From Lepidodermella squamata (Eukaryota; Gastrotricha): a DNA stretch of 64,000 bases. Below, one piece after another: positions 49,912 to 61,485 of this stretch. The DNA lies in the NCBI GenBank assembly GCA_047495785.1, contig JBLDXI010000019.1, forward strand, positions 2,108,001-2,172,000, given 5' to 3'. Numbering within the stretch: position 1 is the first letter of the stretch; the number at the start of each line of letters is the position of its first letter. A model generated the notes under the pieces. The model was not told the origin of the DNA. It ran no database searches and saw nothing but the letters and a program-made list of their open reading frames with translations. The position numbers and the translations under genes were made by a program.

Positions 49912-52900
49912 ATGTCTTTAAAGCGATGTATTTACAAAATTTTACGATTTATCATCGCGAATTGGATGATTTTCGCTTTCATCGCTTTCGCCGTCTCAGT
50001 GGTGTCAATTCGTTTCCTGTTGTATGTACCCCAAAAAACGACCATCTACCACAGCAGCGTTGAAGACTATCAAGACTCGCCGAGGCATCACGTGCCGCAT
50101 GAGGCTAAACCTGGTAATATTTACGCTGATGACAGCGACGCTGGCCAGCCGATAATTGTCTCATCGAGCACAACCTGGGCACCACCCAAGGCCTCGGTTC
50201 GAAAATCGTTCGTATCATCGGGGAAAATTTACCAAAATACAACTACCGAGTTGTTTTTAATCGACGGCATGGACTGGCGAATCGCGGCCTGGGAGTATTT
50301 TATTCATTTTCAGGGGAAAAATAACTCGAGGCTTATTCTAATGTGGACACCGTGGTATGACGATGATACGTGGAAAATTCACATGCGGCGAAATGACGGG
50401 CCAGTTATCCGGCTTGGCAAGCTGGATGAAGCCGGCAAATACGACGATTCTCGAACTTGCTACATCGGTCTTGATAGATCCAAGGTCGAGGAGGCGACTG
50501 CGGTCATTTTTCACGGCTCTGGTATTGACATTGACCTGAGTTTCTTACCCGAATCGCGGCTGCGGAGTCAATATTGGGTTTATTACGACATTGACCCGCC
50601 GTCTATGAATCGGTTGACGAAAGTTGCGAATTGGAACCACCGGGCGAGTGCGATCGGTTTCAACTGGACTTGGTCCTATTCGCATTTAGCCGATGCTAAG
50701 CATCAGTATGGGTACTTCCATAAGCGAGTTGCGAGTAAGGCTGAAGAGGAAGAACAGCTCAGGCTGATTCGTAAAAATTTGGAAAATTTTTCAAAGCGGG
50801 AATTCGATGGCGTCGTTACGGCTGGAAGATGCATGTAAGGATGACAATTTTTCACTTTATTCCGATCTCAGTTTCGTAAGCAGAAATTTGTCCTAAATCA
50901 GGACAGAATTTCAATTCTTTGAATTAAAGTCCAGAATATGTTTGAGAAAATCATTTCTAATTCCCTATTGACACGCGCTATTTCGATAGAGAAAACATTG
51001 GGGAGTAAGACATCATCCAAAATCCCATATTTTTATACCGTATTTCTCGAAAATATACGACACACCTGTATATATCCCCGCTCCCTAATACAACCCGACG
51101 AAAAAATCGTTTGTTCATATTTAACCCAGGCCTCGAAATTGTACCACAGCTATTTTAATTTGGGCGAAGCATGCGTTGGAACAAAAGAAAAGCCTTATTA
51201 ATGACGCATTATCGTAATCAGTGATTAGCTATCGCGTAAGCAGCTTCGCAACGTCTGATCTTGGCACCATTCATAAGCCAGCAGAAAATGCCCATTCAGC
51301 ATTCACTAGCTGAGACACAGAGTTTTATTTTAACATTTTCATATCCTTCTTAATCGTTTTAACCTTCTGGAATCGATGATGGCTGGCTCTCCTGATCGTA
51401 TTCAAGATTCCGTCTAGGTGTCCGAAGAAGACAAGCGAAAGCGGCACCGCAAGTATTCCCTCGCATTTTCACTGAATCGACAAATAAAACAATCTAAAAA
51501 CGTCGTCTTAATACGAATTGCTCGCGGCTTTTTGTGATGATTCGCAATTAAACAGCACACCCGTATATATCCCCACTCCCTAATACAACCCGAATCAAAA
51601 ATCATTTGTTCATAAATATAGCCCGCGGTAAATTTTCGAGAAATACGGTAACTTACGGTTACGGAGAAATTCCAGTGTCAAATAGGTCACGTGACCTTAC
51701 TACTTTATCTCATACCTGAGCGGTTATCTCGAGAACGGTGATAGCTATGAAGCCGCTCTCAAAGAAAAAGATCATCAGCTAGGTGAGTTCTACCTAGAAA
51801 TGCCTTCCGTTTGTGGTCACAGGTGATATTTCGTGCAAAATCCATTTAGATGGCACTATAGTTCACTTAGGTCCCATAAACAGGTCCTCGGTTATCCCCA
51901 AGCCGACTCTTATCCGATTTTTCCGGTTTTTTCACCGATTTTATACGATTTATCAGGAGATAATTCTTTTAGACACCCTGTGATTGTAATCACCCTACAG
52001 GATATATTTTTAAATATCGAAAAAGCTGCCATTGGGCTTTAAAAAGTGAGTGGTTGAACCTTCTTATGACTTGGCCTCATCTATTGAGATATCAGAATCA
52101 ATCATAAAATTCCGCGTTAATTACAAGTATTAGGGTGGGCATCTTTGGTTAGTTTTGAAAAAATGGTAAAAATTTTATTTATTAATGTTCATATTTTAAT
52201 GACATATTTTTTAATTTTTTTTGCCAGAACTCAAAGCTCGCGGGAGGTTTTGATTGCTCGATTGAAAGAATACGGCTTGAAGTTGGAATTTCTCGGCCGC
52301 TGCAACAACCATTTTACACCCGAGTTCCTACTCGAAACCCTTGGCGATAAAGAAATGTACTCCAGATACCGGTTCTTCTTCGCCTTTGAAAACACCCGTT
52401 GCGACGATTACATAACTGAGAGGGTAAAACTGAAATTTAAAATTTTTTGAAATTTTTACAATAATTTTTAAATCAGGTTTATCAGGCTTTCAATGTATCG
52501 AAACATCATAGCGTTATTCCAGTTCTTTACGGTAGCAGCTGTGAATCATACGCGCGTTTTCTGCCGAAAGATTCCTATATCTGTGCCGAAGATTTCCCAT
52601 CAGCCCGGCAACTAGCCAAGCATTTGAAGCTAATTTCAACTAGTCCAATATCAAAACTCGAGCGTTATTTCACGTGGCAAAAAGACTACGACTTATACAT
52701 GCGTTTCATGCGAGCTTCTCTGCACAAATTATGCGAAAAAATTTGGGAGGTGACTGCTGATCAAGTCGAAGAAGAGGAATTAGATGAACTGGACGAGGCA
52801 ACGGTTAAACCAACGAAGCCTTCAGCGATTGTTCACGATATTGCTGCGACGTATGGCAAATGTTACGAGCCGCCCCGAAAATGGTTGGGAATCGAGGCCG

Positions 52901-53013
52901 ATGATGCCGTTGAAGAGAATGAAAATCCGACTACAACGCCTGCTGGGAAAGTTAAATCAAAATCGAACAACGAATTGCCTCATCCGGACGTTAGAGCTGG
53001 TCTTAGAAGATAA
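49912..53013 (+). CDS. FUT-F: alpha-1,3-fucosyltransferase (GT10) with acidic C-terminal tail
   Basis: Predicted 551-residue type II Golgi enzyme, the longest of the array. Exons are 49912-50834, 52228-52423 and 52477-53013; phases 2 and 0 close. After a basic tail and membrane segment (MIFAFIAFAVSVVSIRFLLY) comes a stem of over 100 residues, then LMWTPWYDDDTW, CYIGLDRSK, YYDIDPPSMN and FNWTWSYSHLADAKHQYG. The widespread WIVSNC is changed to VVTAGRC. The nucleotide motif is FFFAFENTRCDDYITER, with arginine in place of the usual lysine, followed by SVIPVLYG. Beyond the normal end is an acidic extension (EEEELDELDE and on to RAGLRR) not seen in paralogs. Likely a diverged acceptor or regulatory variant; activity is uncertain. 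Confidence 0.9.
51036..51650. mobile_element. 615-bp inverted-repeat element in FUT-F intron 1
   Basis: Perfect 19-bp inverted ends TACCGTATTTCTCGAAAAT. Inside each end lies a direct copy (not inverted) of a roughly 55-bp unit containing CTCCCTAATACAACCCGA, at about 51063-51117 and 51558-51614. No coding capacity. Confidence 0.75.
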
Positions 53014-53117
53014 TCGATTGATTTTTCTGACATGTTTACGAGCAAGGATGATTTGGAAAATTATTTGAAAATTTGGAAAATTAACTGTTAAATTCCAGAA
53101 AATTATGGGTGACTCAC

Positions 53118-53595
53118 GGCGTGTCCCATAAATTGTCGCATAAATCCGGAGAAATTTGGCCCCACTGGGTTAATTACCGAAAATTACCGAAACAGTTACC
53201 ATCGGGGTTTTCCGGGTTTTTCCGGTAAATTTTTTTATTTATTCGGTATTAAAATCTTGGATCTTGACTTAACGATGGGAGGTTCTCCCGATATGTTCCC
53301 CTCAAATGCCCCTCAATTAGCGCGATTTTTTTCTGATTTTTAATTTCAAAAAAATTAGTCAAATTCCCTGAAAAAAATTGCAATACGAAATATTTCTACA
53401 GGGTGGCCAAAAAATTCAGCAGAACGCGAATTCGATGCGCAGCAATTTGATGAGGAGTTTTAAGAAGTTGACGAATTTCAAGCATTCTTTTGCCAATGGA
53501 ACTCCTCGATATTTCGAAACTCCTGATGCGCATCGAATTCGCCTTCTGCAGAATTTTTTGGCCGCCCTGTAGGGCAACTTGTGGGACACGCTGTA
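53118..53595. repeat. R1 repeat copy between FUT-F and FUT-G
   Basis: Starts GCGTGTCCCATAA and ends with TGTGGGACACGCTGTA, with the interior ACCGAAAATTACCGAAAC and GGTTTTCCGGGTTTTTCC blocks of the family. It is interrupted by a MITE at 53399-53569, as the 44 kb copy is interrupted by a different MITE. Confidence 0.7.
53399..53569. mobile_element. Mariner-like MITE (CAGGGTGGCC ends)
   Basis: A 171-bp element flanked by TA on each side. Ends start CAGGGTGGCCAAAAAATTC and CAGGGCGGCCAAAAAATTC; the arms are nearly complementary over about 45 bp. Non-coding. Confidence 0.82.
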
Positions 53596-54122
53596 TGGAT
53601 TTAAAATTGGACTCTACTAATATTAGAAAATTAATTGATTATGAAAATAATGTGATTCAAAATTTTTTTGAAATTTAAAATTTATTTCCACCTTAATTTT
53701 TGACAATTTTACAATTTTATTGCCAATCATCCTTGCTCGTTGCTGTACCTATGTCTCGGTATTAACAGACTGTTTAAGCCGCATCTCACTCGCCATTACA
53801 TTAGAATTGTTAATTGTTTCCAGTGAATAAAGCTGCTGATATTCGCGTACGTTGTCTGGCGCTCTCAAATGCGACGAGCGCATTGTTTTTCTTTAACAAA
53901 TTTCAGCGCGTCTACAACTCAGCTTTATAAATACAGTGCAGCAAAACACCCTGAGTTACCCTGCTGTAGTAAAAACAGTCATCAGGCATTCAAATTATTT
54001 TAGCCTCATTGTGGAAATCTTTTCCATTCATAACACAATGTGAGCTGGTTTTCATGCAGCGTCATTTCTACTTTTTCAACTTGAAACGAGGGGCGAGATG
54101 TGCTCGAAACACCGATGACGTC

Positions 54123-56296
54123 ATGCGGCTTAGGTTTAAATACTTCCTAGCGCTGTCTATCGCCACGATTATCATTCTTCTATGGATTAGAGGGCGATAT
54201 TTCGGCCCACCTTTGGTCCAACGTCTAGCGTCGTTGAATTACCACATCGAACAAATTCCACGGCTTAAAAATGTCGACAGAAATTCGACGAAATTTATCT
54301 TACTCTGGACTAAATATTTCACAAACGCGAAATGGTCGCAATTTTTTGATTATTTACCGCATAAAATCGACCGAGGAGATGGCAAATCTTGCGTCTATAT
54401 GACTTCGGATGCTTTGCGGGTCGATGAAGCTGACGCCCTAGTTTTTCACGGCCCGGACGTTGACTACTACAACATACCGAACGAGCATCGAATTTCACGC
54501 CAAAAATGGGTTTATTTCGTGTTAGAATCGGCGATGAATCTGCATTATTACGAGCCGGCTTATCTTGCCGATATCAATTCGGTGACTTACAACTGGACGA
54601 TGAGTTACTCGCGGAAAAGTGATGTTTGGTACCCGTATGGCAAGTTTAAAGATGTCGACAAGTCGCAGGTGAAAAAACTTGCGAAAATTCGGTCACGCAT
54701 CGAAGGATTTAAGCGCAATTTTTGGAAGCGGAAACACGATGCTGTTTGGGTTGTCAGCAATTGCAAGTAAATTTTTGCTTTTAACATTTTCTATTTTTAA
54801 TTAATGAAAATATGATATTGCCAAATTTATTCATACCTATGAGAGCACTGTAACATTGGGTAGCTTTCGACAAAACTATGGCTTTCAAAGCTCTAAAAAT
54901 CAAAGTTTGCTGAAAAAATAAAAAATTTGAAACAACGATGGGCAAGGCGATTCCTCATTTTTCTGGTAATTTTTATAATTTGGCAACTGATTTTTCAAGA
55001 ACATAAAATTCTTCTTAAATTTAAAAAAATTTAAAAATTATTTCGATTTTTGGAATTATGTGTCTCGTAATTATGGAAGGAGTGTCCACATTTAGAGTTT
55101 TCCTTTTTTTAAATCAAGGCGAGCTCCTTAAATCTCCAAAATTTATTTACAAATACAGATTTCTCTGGCGAAGGTTTGCCAATTTTTTTCAATTTTTTGG
55201 ACGAAAGCCAATTTTTTTGAATAATGTTTTCCAACTTTAGGACCCATTACGGTATCCGCAATTTTTCCGAATATTTGACAATTTACCGCAGAATTCCCGG
55301 AAAATCCCGATGGTAATTGCTTCGGTTATTTTCGGTATTTTACCCAGGTGTACCAAATTTCTCCGAATTTTTTAATTCCATTTGCAATCTACTCTCATGA
55401 CATTTTAGATTTTTCTAAAAAATTTTCTAAAGATTCCTATGAGTTCATTTCTCTTTAAGGGTTTCTAATCATTTTTCGTGCATTTGCGTCACTTGCGGGA
55501 CACGCTGTCTCAAATAGATTCCATTTTCCCCATTAGATTTTAATTTTTAATTTTTTTTTATAGAACCCCTTCATTTCGAGAGCGGCTTGTTCATAAACTA
55601 AAACTGCTTGGAATGGACATAAAAATAATCGGCGAATGCGGCCAATCATTCAACGGAAGCGTCAGTTCGGTCGATTTCAGCCACTACCGCTTCTACTTCG
55701 CCATGGAAAACACGCTATGCAGCGATTATATGACTGAAAAAGTTTTCCACGGCTACGACGCCGCTCTTCAGTACGGTCTCATCCCAATCGTTTACGGCGG
55801 CTCGAAATTCGATGAACTACTCCCACGAAATTCCTACATCGACGCCAAGTCTTTCAAATCAGCTACGGATTTATTTCATTATTTACAAAATATTCGCGAC
55901 AAATTGGACACATTTTTTGAATGGCAAATGTCGTTCGAGCTTGACGGTGATTACAACCGAAGTTTCACGGGCAAGCACCACGAATCGCGGCTAGGCTGGC
56001 CGGCTCTGTGCGACAAATTATGGCAGGAAAATCCGATTTCAACCATCGAAAATGTTGCCAGTCACTTCGGCCCGTGTGAACGAAAAGTCGACTCGGCCTA
56101 CTTTCAATTGACCCAGGAGGAAACTGTGCGGTTATACGTGCCAGATATCGAGAATATGCTGCGCCTTGTCAAGCCGAATTCGATTTCGCCTAACGGGACT
56201 TTTGACTTTGAAACGTTGAAAAATCAGCTGTTAAGTGGCGAACACGGCATAAATGATGCGATGCTTTTTGGATCTTTGATGTCAGTCTCATTTTGA
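54123..56296 (+). CDS. FUT-G: alpha-1,3-fucosyltransferase (GT10)
   Basis: Predicted 458-residue type II Golgi enzyme. Exons are 54123-54766 and 55564-56296, phase 2. The frame is open further upstream but without an ATG at its edge; the chosen ATG gives MRLRFKYFLALSIATIIILL, matching the MRIRVKRL start of paralog FUT-I. Catalytic landmarks are ILLWTKYFTNAKW, CVYMTSDAL, FVLESAMNL, YNWTMSYSRKSDVWYPYG, VWVVSNC, FYFAMENTLCSDYMTEKVF and GLIPIVYGG. A C-terminal extension after FGPCERK, with LTQEETVRLYVPDIE, is shared only with FUT-I. The intron contains an R1 repeat. An AATAAA-like signal lies within 20 bases of the stop. Confidence 0.92.
55234..55511. repeat. R1 repeat copy in FUT-G intron
   Basis: Inverted relative to the 44 kb copy. 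It contains ATTTACCGCAGAATTCCCGG and ends CATTTGCGTCACTTGCGGG followed by ACACGCTGT. The left part is decayed. Confidence 0.6.
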
Positions 56297-56523
56297 AACA
56301 CGATTAGTCTAATAATAAAGACGAGATTTTTTCGCAAAATTTGTAATTTTAGACTGTTGAAACCGAGTTAAATCGAGCTGAGGGAGCCATTCTGGAAATT
56401 ATAGAATTTTTCGGTAACTAACTTCAAGCTTCAAAGTTCGGAGTTTTCAAGTATTTCCTGTCCCGATCACTTAAGTATAATTTTCTATTGAAAAAAGCAA
56501 ATCTCTGAAAATTTAAATTTAAA

Positions 56524-56966
56524 CGGTGTGGCTATTAGCACATAATTATGTGCCTCTTATTGGCTATTGGCACATAACATTTTTCATTTAACTGCTTTTT
56601 TCGGGAGTTTAATTCCCAGATACCAGCATTTCAACCTTGCATTAGCATCCTTGCATTAGCGGCGAATTCACTGGAATCGTCGGATTTCACGTAACTATGC
56701 GATAGACTTCAGATACTCTACTTGGGCTACCCATTGGATGACGGATACCCCGATTTGCGGGCCCATGACTGCAATTTCGATATCGCCATTCGATTCCCCG
56801 TTGACGAAAACCCTAATATCAATACTCGTGGAACATTTCGATGCGTGACTTTCTAAAGCATCGAAAATTGAAATTAGCGTTATGTGCCAATAGCCATTAA
56901 GGGGCACATAATTTATGTGCCAATAGCCAATAAGAGGCACATAATTATGTGCCAATAGCAACACCC
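56524..56966. mobile_element. MULE-type MITE with 9-bp duplication
   Basis: A 443-bp element flanked by AAATTTAAA at 56515-56523 and 56967-56975. Inverted ends begin (one base in) GGTGTGGCTATTAGCACAT and GGTGTTGCTATTGGCACAT, made of repeated GGCTATTGGCACATAA units. The interior is unique, with no recognisable gene. Because the duplication is low-complexity, its exact boundary could shift by a base. Confidence 0.82.
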
Positions 56967-56975
56967 AAATTTAAA

Positions 56976-58082
56976 ATTGCTATTCGGATCCTGGCTCAAA
57001 CAACTCGGGATAGCAAGATATGTTTAGATCTGTTTTTTTCTGCTTTGATCCTGATAATATGCTACAATATCTGGGAATTTTACAGCGGATAGCGGAAAAT
57101 ATTCGCTTGAATGCCAGCTACCTGAGGCTATTTGAACCCCCTGAATTCGATATTTCCCCTAAAAAATATATACTATGTTGTAGCATCATACATTTTTTAT
57201 TCCACCTATAGGATAACTGAACGAGGGTTCAATCGATATCAAACCAGACGTTGTTCAATACTATCACTTCACTCTTAATTTTTTTAACCTGCCAGATAAA
57301 AAGTCCCATTTCGCAAAATACTGGGTACATCAACTATTGCTACTGAGCGGCATTTCAAAAATCATTAGTCATCGCACAAGCAGCCCCAATTGAGGCGAAA
57401 GTACGCGTATATAGGTAAGATAATTTCACGTATACCGTATTAGCTTTTCATTTCAAATATTTTCGTCGGTTTTAGAAATAGTGCTACATGCTTCGAAGTG
57501 AAATAATGAAAGCAGCCTTTACGCCACAACCACGCGGCACTGCTGTTGCTTTCAACGGTGAAGAATACATTTTCGAATAGCGGTGAAAGGGTTTTAAGCT
57601 GTGGCGTACCTGTTTTCAACTGAAATTTGATATCAAAGGGCAAAGGGTGCTTTGATATAAAGAAAGGGACACATTTCTAGGTGTCTACAGCGCCCTTGCT
57701 GTAACTACGTTCTAACAATTTTGGCCTAGATTTGCGATGGAATTTGCCGCAGTGAGAAATTTCACTGTGTCTCGTAACATGCTACCTTATTAGCAAAATT
57801 AATAGCTAGCTGCAGTTTCCTCCTTCTTGTAATCTGCTGCTTGAACTACAGCCTCAAGCGTCAAGGCCTTATAAGTTATGCACAAGATATCGACATTTCG
57901 GGTGCCGCAAAGTTCCCCAAAAAAAGGATAACGCAGTATTGGCGATCTGCGAGAGGTGCAAAAATGTATCGACCGATTCCCAGTTCAACCAACCAGGAAG
58001 TGTGATTTTCCATATTCAGCAAAATTTGGTCACAGGAAAGGCTGTTATCCACCGTTGTTTAGCCACGCTTCATTCTTCCTCC
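56976..58082. other. Intergenic, no feature recognised
   Basis: Spacer upstream of FUT-H. The frame preceding the FUT-H ATG is open for 48 more codons but starts at a TTG. No other feature seen. Confidence 0.4.
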
Positions 58083-59724
58083 ATGAATACCTCAAGTGAC
58101 AAAATACTGCCGAATAATTGTACTTACCGCTTGATATCTTACTGCAATTTGCTACTCCTTGGACTGCTGGTGGCCATTTTCATCGCATGGCAAACAGGGG
58201 CTCACGAAAAGTTGTTTCCGTCATCTTTCCGAGGTCGCAAGTCATCGTACCCTACTACTACGGCATCTATTCCTACGCCGGCTAATCTTGGCGCGACTTT
58301 CGCTATCGATATACCGAAAGAGATTGCATTTCAGCCTCCAATTTCACCTGAACAGTACTATAAGGATAATCCGAACTGGCAGTATGAAATAACCCCTCGC
58401 TACCACGATTTCTCTAACGACACCCCTACCAAAACCGTCATCCTGTGGACGCCATTCTTCGGCGACTGGTCCGACCATTTTATCCACAATTACGGGCCTT
58501 ACGTCGAACTTGAAGCCTACAACTTCACGCGAAGATGTTTTTTCACGAGAAAACGGGACGCAGTAGAAACAGCTAGTGCTTTCATGTTCCACGCGCCTGA
58601 TATCAACGACCAGGACATGCCACAGGTGAGGTATCCATTTCAACGATGGGTGTTCTATGACCACGAATCACCGGCGAATTTGGCGTTTCCAGATGAGAAA
58701 TGGGAGAGGATGAATATGATAGGTTTCAATTGGACGATGTCTTATGCGAAAACAAATGATATTCACTACCCTTATGGTTACTTGCGAAGGTCGAAGGTCC
58801 CACTGAACGTCACAGCTTGGCGGGAGAAGGTTATTGGCTTTGCGAAAAGCTTCAAGAACCGACCAAAAGATGGTGTTTGGATTGTAAGCAATTGCTGGTA
58901 AGTCAATTGAAACACTTAGCAACCGTTGCTAGGATTAAGCGTCGCTATTTTCCAGGGCTAGATCAGCGCGTAAGGAATTGGTGGACGCTCTCATTCGATT
59001 GGGTCTCAATATTGACGTATTTGGAAACTGTGGCAATCCTGGTGTTGATGAGTTGTGGCGGGTAAATGGCCAGCGACACTTCTTCTCCCAATACCGGTTC
59101 GTTCTAGCTCCTGAGAATTCGCTCTGCGATGGTTACATAACCGAAAAAGCTTTTCGTGCTTTCTATGGCAACTTCATCGCTGGCCCGATACCTATTGTCT
59201 ACGGCGGTGGGAATTACAGTGATTTCTTCCTAAATGGAAGCTACCTCAATATTAGAAGCTACAAGAAAGTCAGCGAACTGGCCGATCATATGAAAAGACT
59301 GTCGAAGCTCGACGAAAAATCTAAGGAGTTGTTGAAATTCTACCATTGGCAAAAGGAAATCAACCCAGCTTACGAGCTTGGCTACGAAATCGAATCACAC
59401 TTCTTCGATGCTTTCCGTCTATTGTCGATTGCTAGAAAGGTTCCGGATTCTAGCCTAAATGAACAGCTGGCCTTCTACACCCGATGGCGATATTTCTCGG
59501 CCCCTTATTCCTTTCCCGGTGAACGAGAGAGCAAAGTAGCTCCGGATTGTTACGCGTATTACTACACGAAGAGGGTCGGAATGCGCAAGTTGTGCGGAAT
59601 GCTCTGGGAACAAGATACCGGTACTAATAAGAACCAACTGCCAAAGTACCATTCAGTTGTCGAGGACGTGCATCGCAACGTCGGCCATTGCCTTCCGTCT
59701 GAAGAAGTTATCATAGATGGGTGA
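58083..59724 (+). CDS. FUT-H: alpha-1,3-fucosyltransferase (GT10), variant nucleotide motif
   Basis: Predicted 527-residue type II Golgi enzyme. Exons are 58083-58897 and 58956-59724, phase 2 (intron 58 bp). The chosen ATG gives MNTSSDKILPNN and then a membrane segment (CNLLLLGLLVAIFIAW). Landmarks are VILWTPFFGDWSDHF, RRCFFTRKRDA, FYDHESPANL, FNWTMSYAKTNDIHYPYG and VWIVSNCW. The nucleotide motif reads VLAPENSLCDGYITEKAF, so the usual AFENS is APENS and CDDY is CDGY; the second aspartate is conserved in paralogs except for glutamate in FUT-B. GPIPIVYGGG follows. An insert of about 70 residues (around ESHFFDAFRLLSIA and RWRYFSAPYSFPG) precedes the C-terminal KLCGMLWEQD block. Activity may be altered. 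Closest to FUT-J. Confidence 0.9.
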
Positions 59725-59839
59725 TTCGACTGATAGGCCAGTGATTCTCACATTTTTTCACCCTCATTGAACTATTTTATTAAAATAAATCTCATTGTCA
59801 TTTCACTTTTAATGTTAAACTAATGTGACCAGCGGTTCT

Positions 59840-61485
59840 CTAGAACAAGTCATTGATTGGGCCGAAAGAAGTTGACGGCATTGGCCTGCCGCTGTAATCA
59901 TCAAATTCGCACGGTTTTGACGAGAAATGCAGGTGTCGGCGTGTTGGTGCTAGCGAAAAGTGTGACGCCGATTCCGCAAAGCCACTTCGCGTTATGACCA
60001 GCCGATCCATCTTAGTCAGCAGTAACCAGTCGACGTAGATTTTAGCCGCTTCGAACCACGCCGAGTCATCTGTAGCCGAAACTTGCGGCAGCTCTTCAAT
60101 GTGCCTTATCGTCAGATTCTGGCTTTTGTCAGTCGTGAACATTTTCACAGTTGAAGAGAAGTTGGTGAACACAGTGGATGTAAGAAGGTTCTTCATGTCG
60201 AGATAGGTCTTGTCGTCGTCGCTGGTCATGAAGATTGTGACATTTTTCCCTGTGAAGACATCCGAAGCTAGAACTTGAGCCAACTCGTTAGCGAAGCACT
60301 GCAGATCTGATGACTTGTAAACGGATGGATTGTCTTGCTCTGAGAGAAAAATTGAGCATTAGTTAGAGAGGTTTAGGGAGTATCAAAGGTCAACGATAAA
60401 AAAATCAAATTTCCACACTTAATATCATTTTTCAGAAATTTTACTCAATTTACTTAGGTTAAGATTAGGTTAAGATTTAAGAGAGCTTACTTACTTGAAA
60501 ATGCCAGTGTCCGCAGCTGGATGCCAATTTTGAGTGACTGCCTCCAAAATTTGAGTCCTACAGTTCCAGCAATTACCTTTTCGACAAGCTTTTGCAGCTT
60601 CGCATTCGGTTTCTCGAAAATGATTTGAAGAGCAGCTGACAGCGCAATATTGAAATCCTTGTTGTTGTCCAGCAAACCCGGCGCGAAATGTTCAAAATTA
60701 GGCTTGAACACTTCATTTTTCAGCAATGCATCCAGTCCAGCATGCCGATTCGACATCAATTTTACGTGTTTGAATTGATTAATTTCCCGAGGCAAACTCT
60801 TTCGCGCCATCAAATTGAAATATTTCCTAGCTTCAAGATTATCAAAGTGGCACATCCATTTTGTATTTTCCGGGCTGTAAGAGTTGCCGTAGAGCTTCGA
60901 GAAAACGTCGGTATCGGCGTTGTAGTAATGTTCGTTAACATCGAAATATTCGGAGACATCCGCCGGCTTTGTCCAATCAAAGTTGAAAACTCGACCAGTG
61001 GCGATCGCAAGGTAGAAAGCGATAACCGTACCTCTTAGCCGATCACCTAAGCCGTTGCAATAGCTAGGTTTTGTGAAAGTACAGTTTCCTTTCTGTCTAA
61101 CAGCGGGATACATGAAGTCGAAACAGGTAATATTGCTCGGGAAAGCATTCGGCTTGCAGAAAGAAGTTACAAATCGAATTTCACTCCGATTTTCCGATTT
61201 TAACAGCGCTTCCATTCGAGCCAAGTAGTTTTTCCGGATCGATTCAGCCAGTGCTCTTGCCTGGGCTTGTCTCGGAGAAATAGGCGCTTTCACCTTTTCA
61301 GGTAGTAGGTCTTTTTCTAAGCGACCGGCACTTTGCATCACCCGGTGGATAAAATTGCTCCATTCAGAATCGAAAGCAGTGTCTCTGTGTAGCTCGAACT
61401 TTGGGGTTAAAAGTAAAAATCCACTCATACCGAGAAAGACAGAAGTTAACAGGAAGCATCTATTAGATCGCATCTTCCTTATCAT
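59840..61485 (-). CDS. Putative GT-B fucosyltransferase-superfamily protein (not GT10)
   Basis: Predicted 496-residue type II membrane protein. Exons (minus) are 61485-60495 and 60339-59840, phase 1. The N-terminus is MIRKMRSNR plus a membrane segment (CFLLTSVFLGMSGFLLL). Motifs match the alpha-1,2/alpha-1,6/O-fucosyltransferase superfamily: CNGLGDRLRGTVIAFYLA with FNFDWTKP, then KIGIQLRT (the HxR-type GDP-fucose loop, with Q in the H position) and DRLVITRSGFAESASHFS near the C-terminus. The rest is not recognisable to me, and the exact GT family is not assigned. It lies in opposite orientation between FUT-H (convergent, stops 115 bases apart) and FUT-I (divergent), suggesting co-location of different fucosylation activities. 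Confidence 0.7.

Noticed and set aside
54009-54122. Upstream extension of FUT-G by 38 codons
   Set aside because: It begins at TTG; the ATG at 54123 matches the conserved MRxRxK start of FUT-I.
57939-58082. Upstream extension of FUT-H by 48 codons
   Set aside because: It begins at TTG, not ATG. The ATG at 58083 gives a normal short cytosolic tail before the membrane segment.
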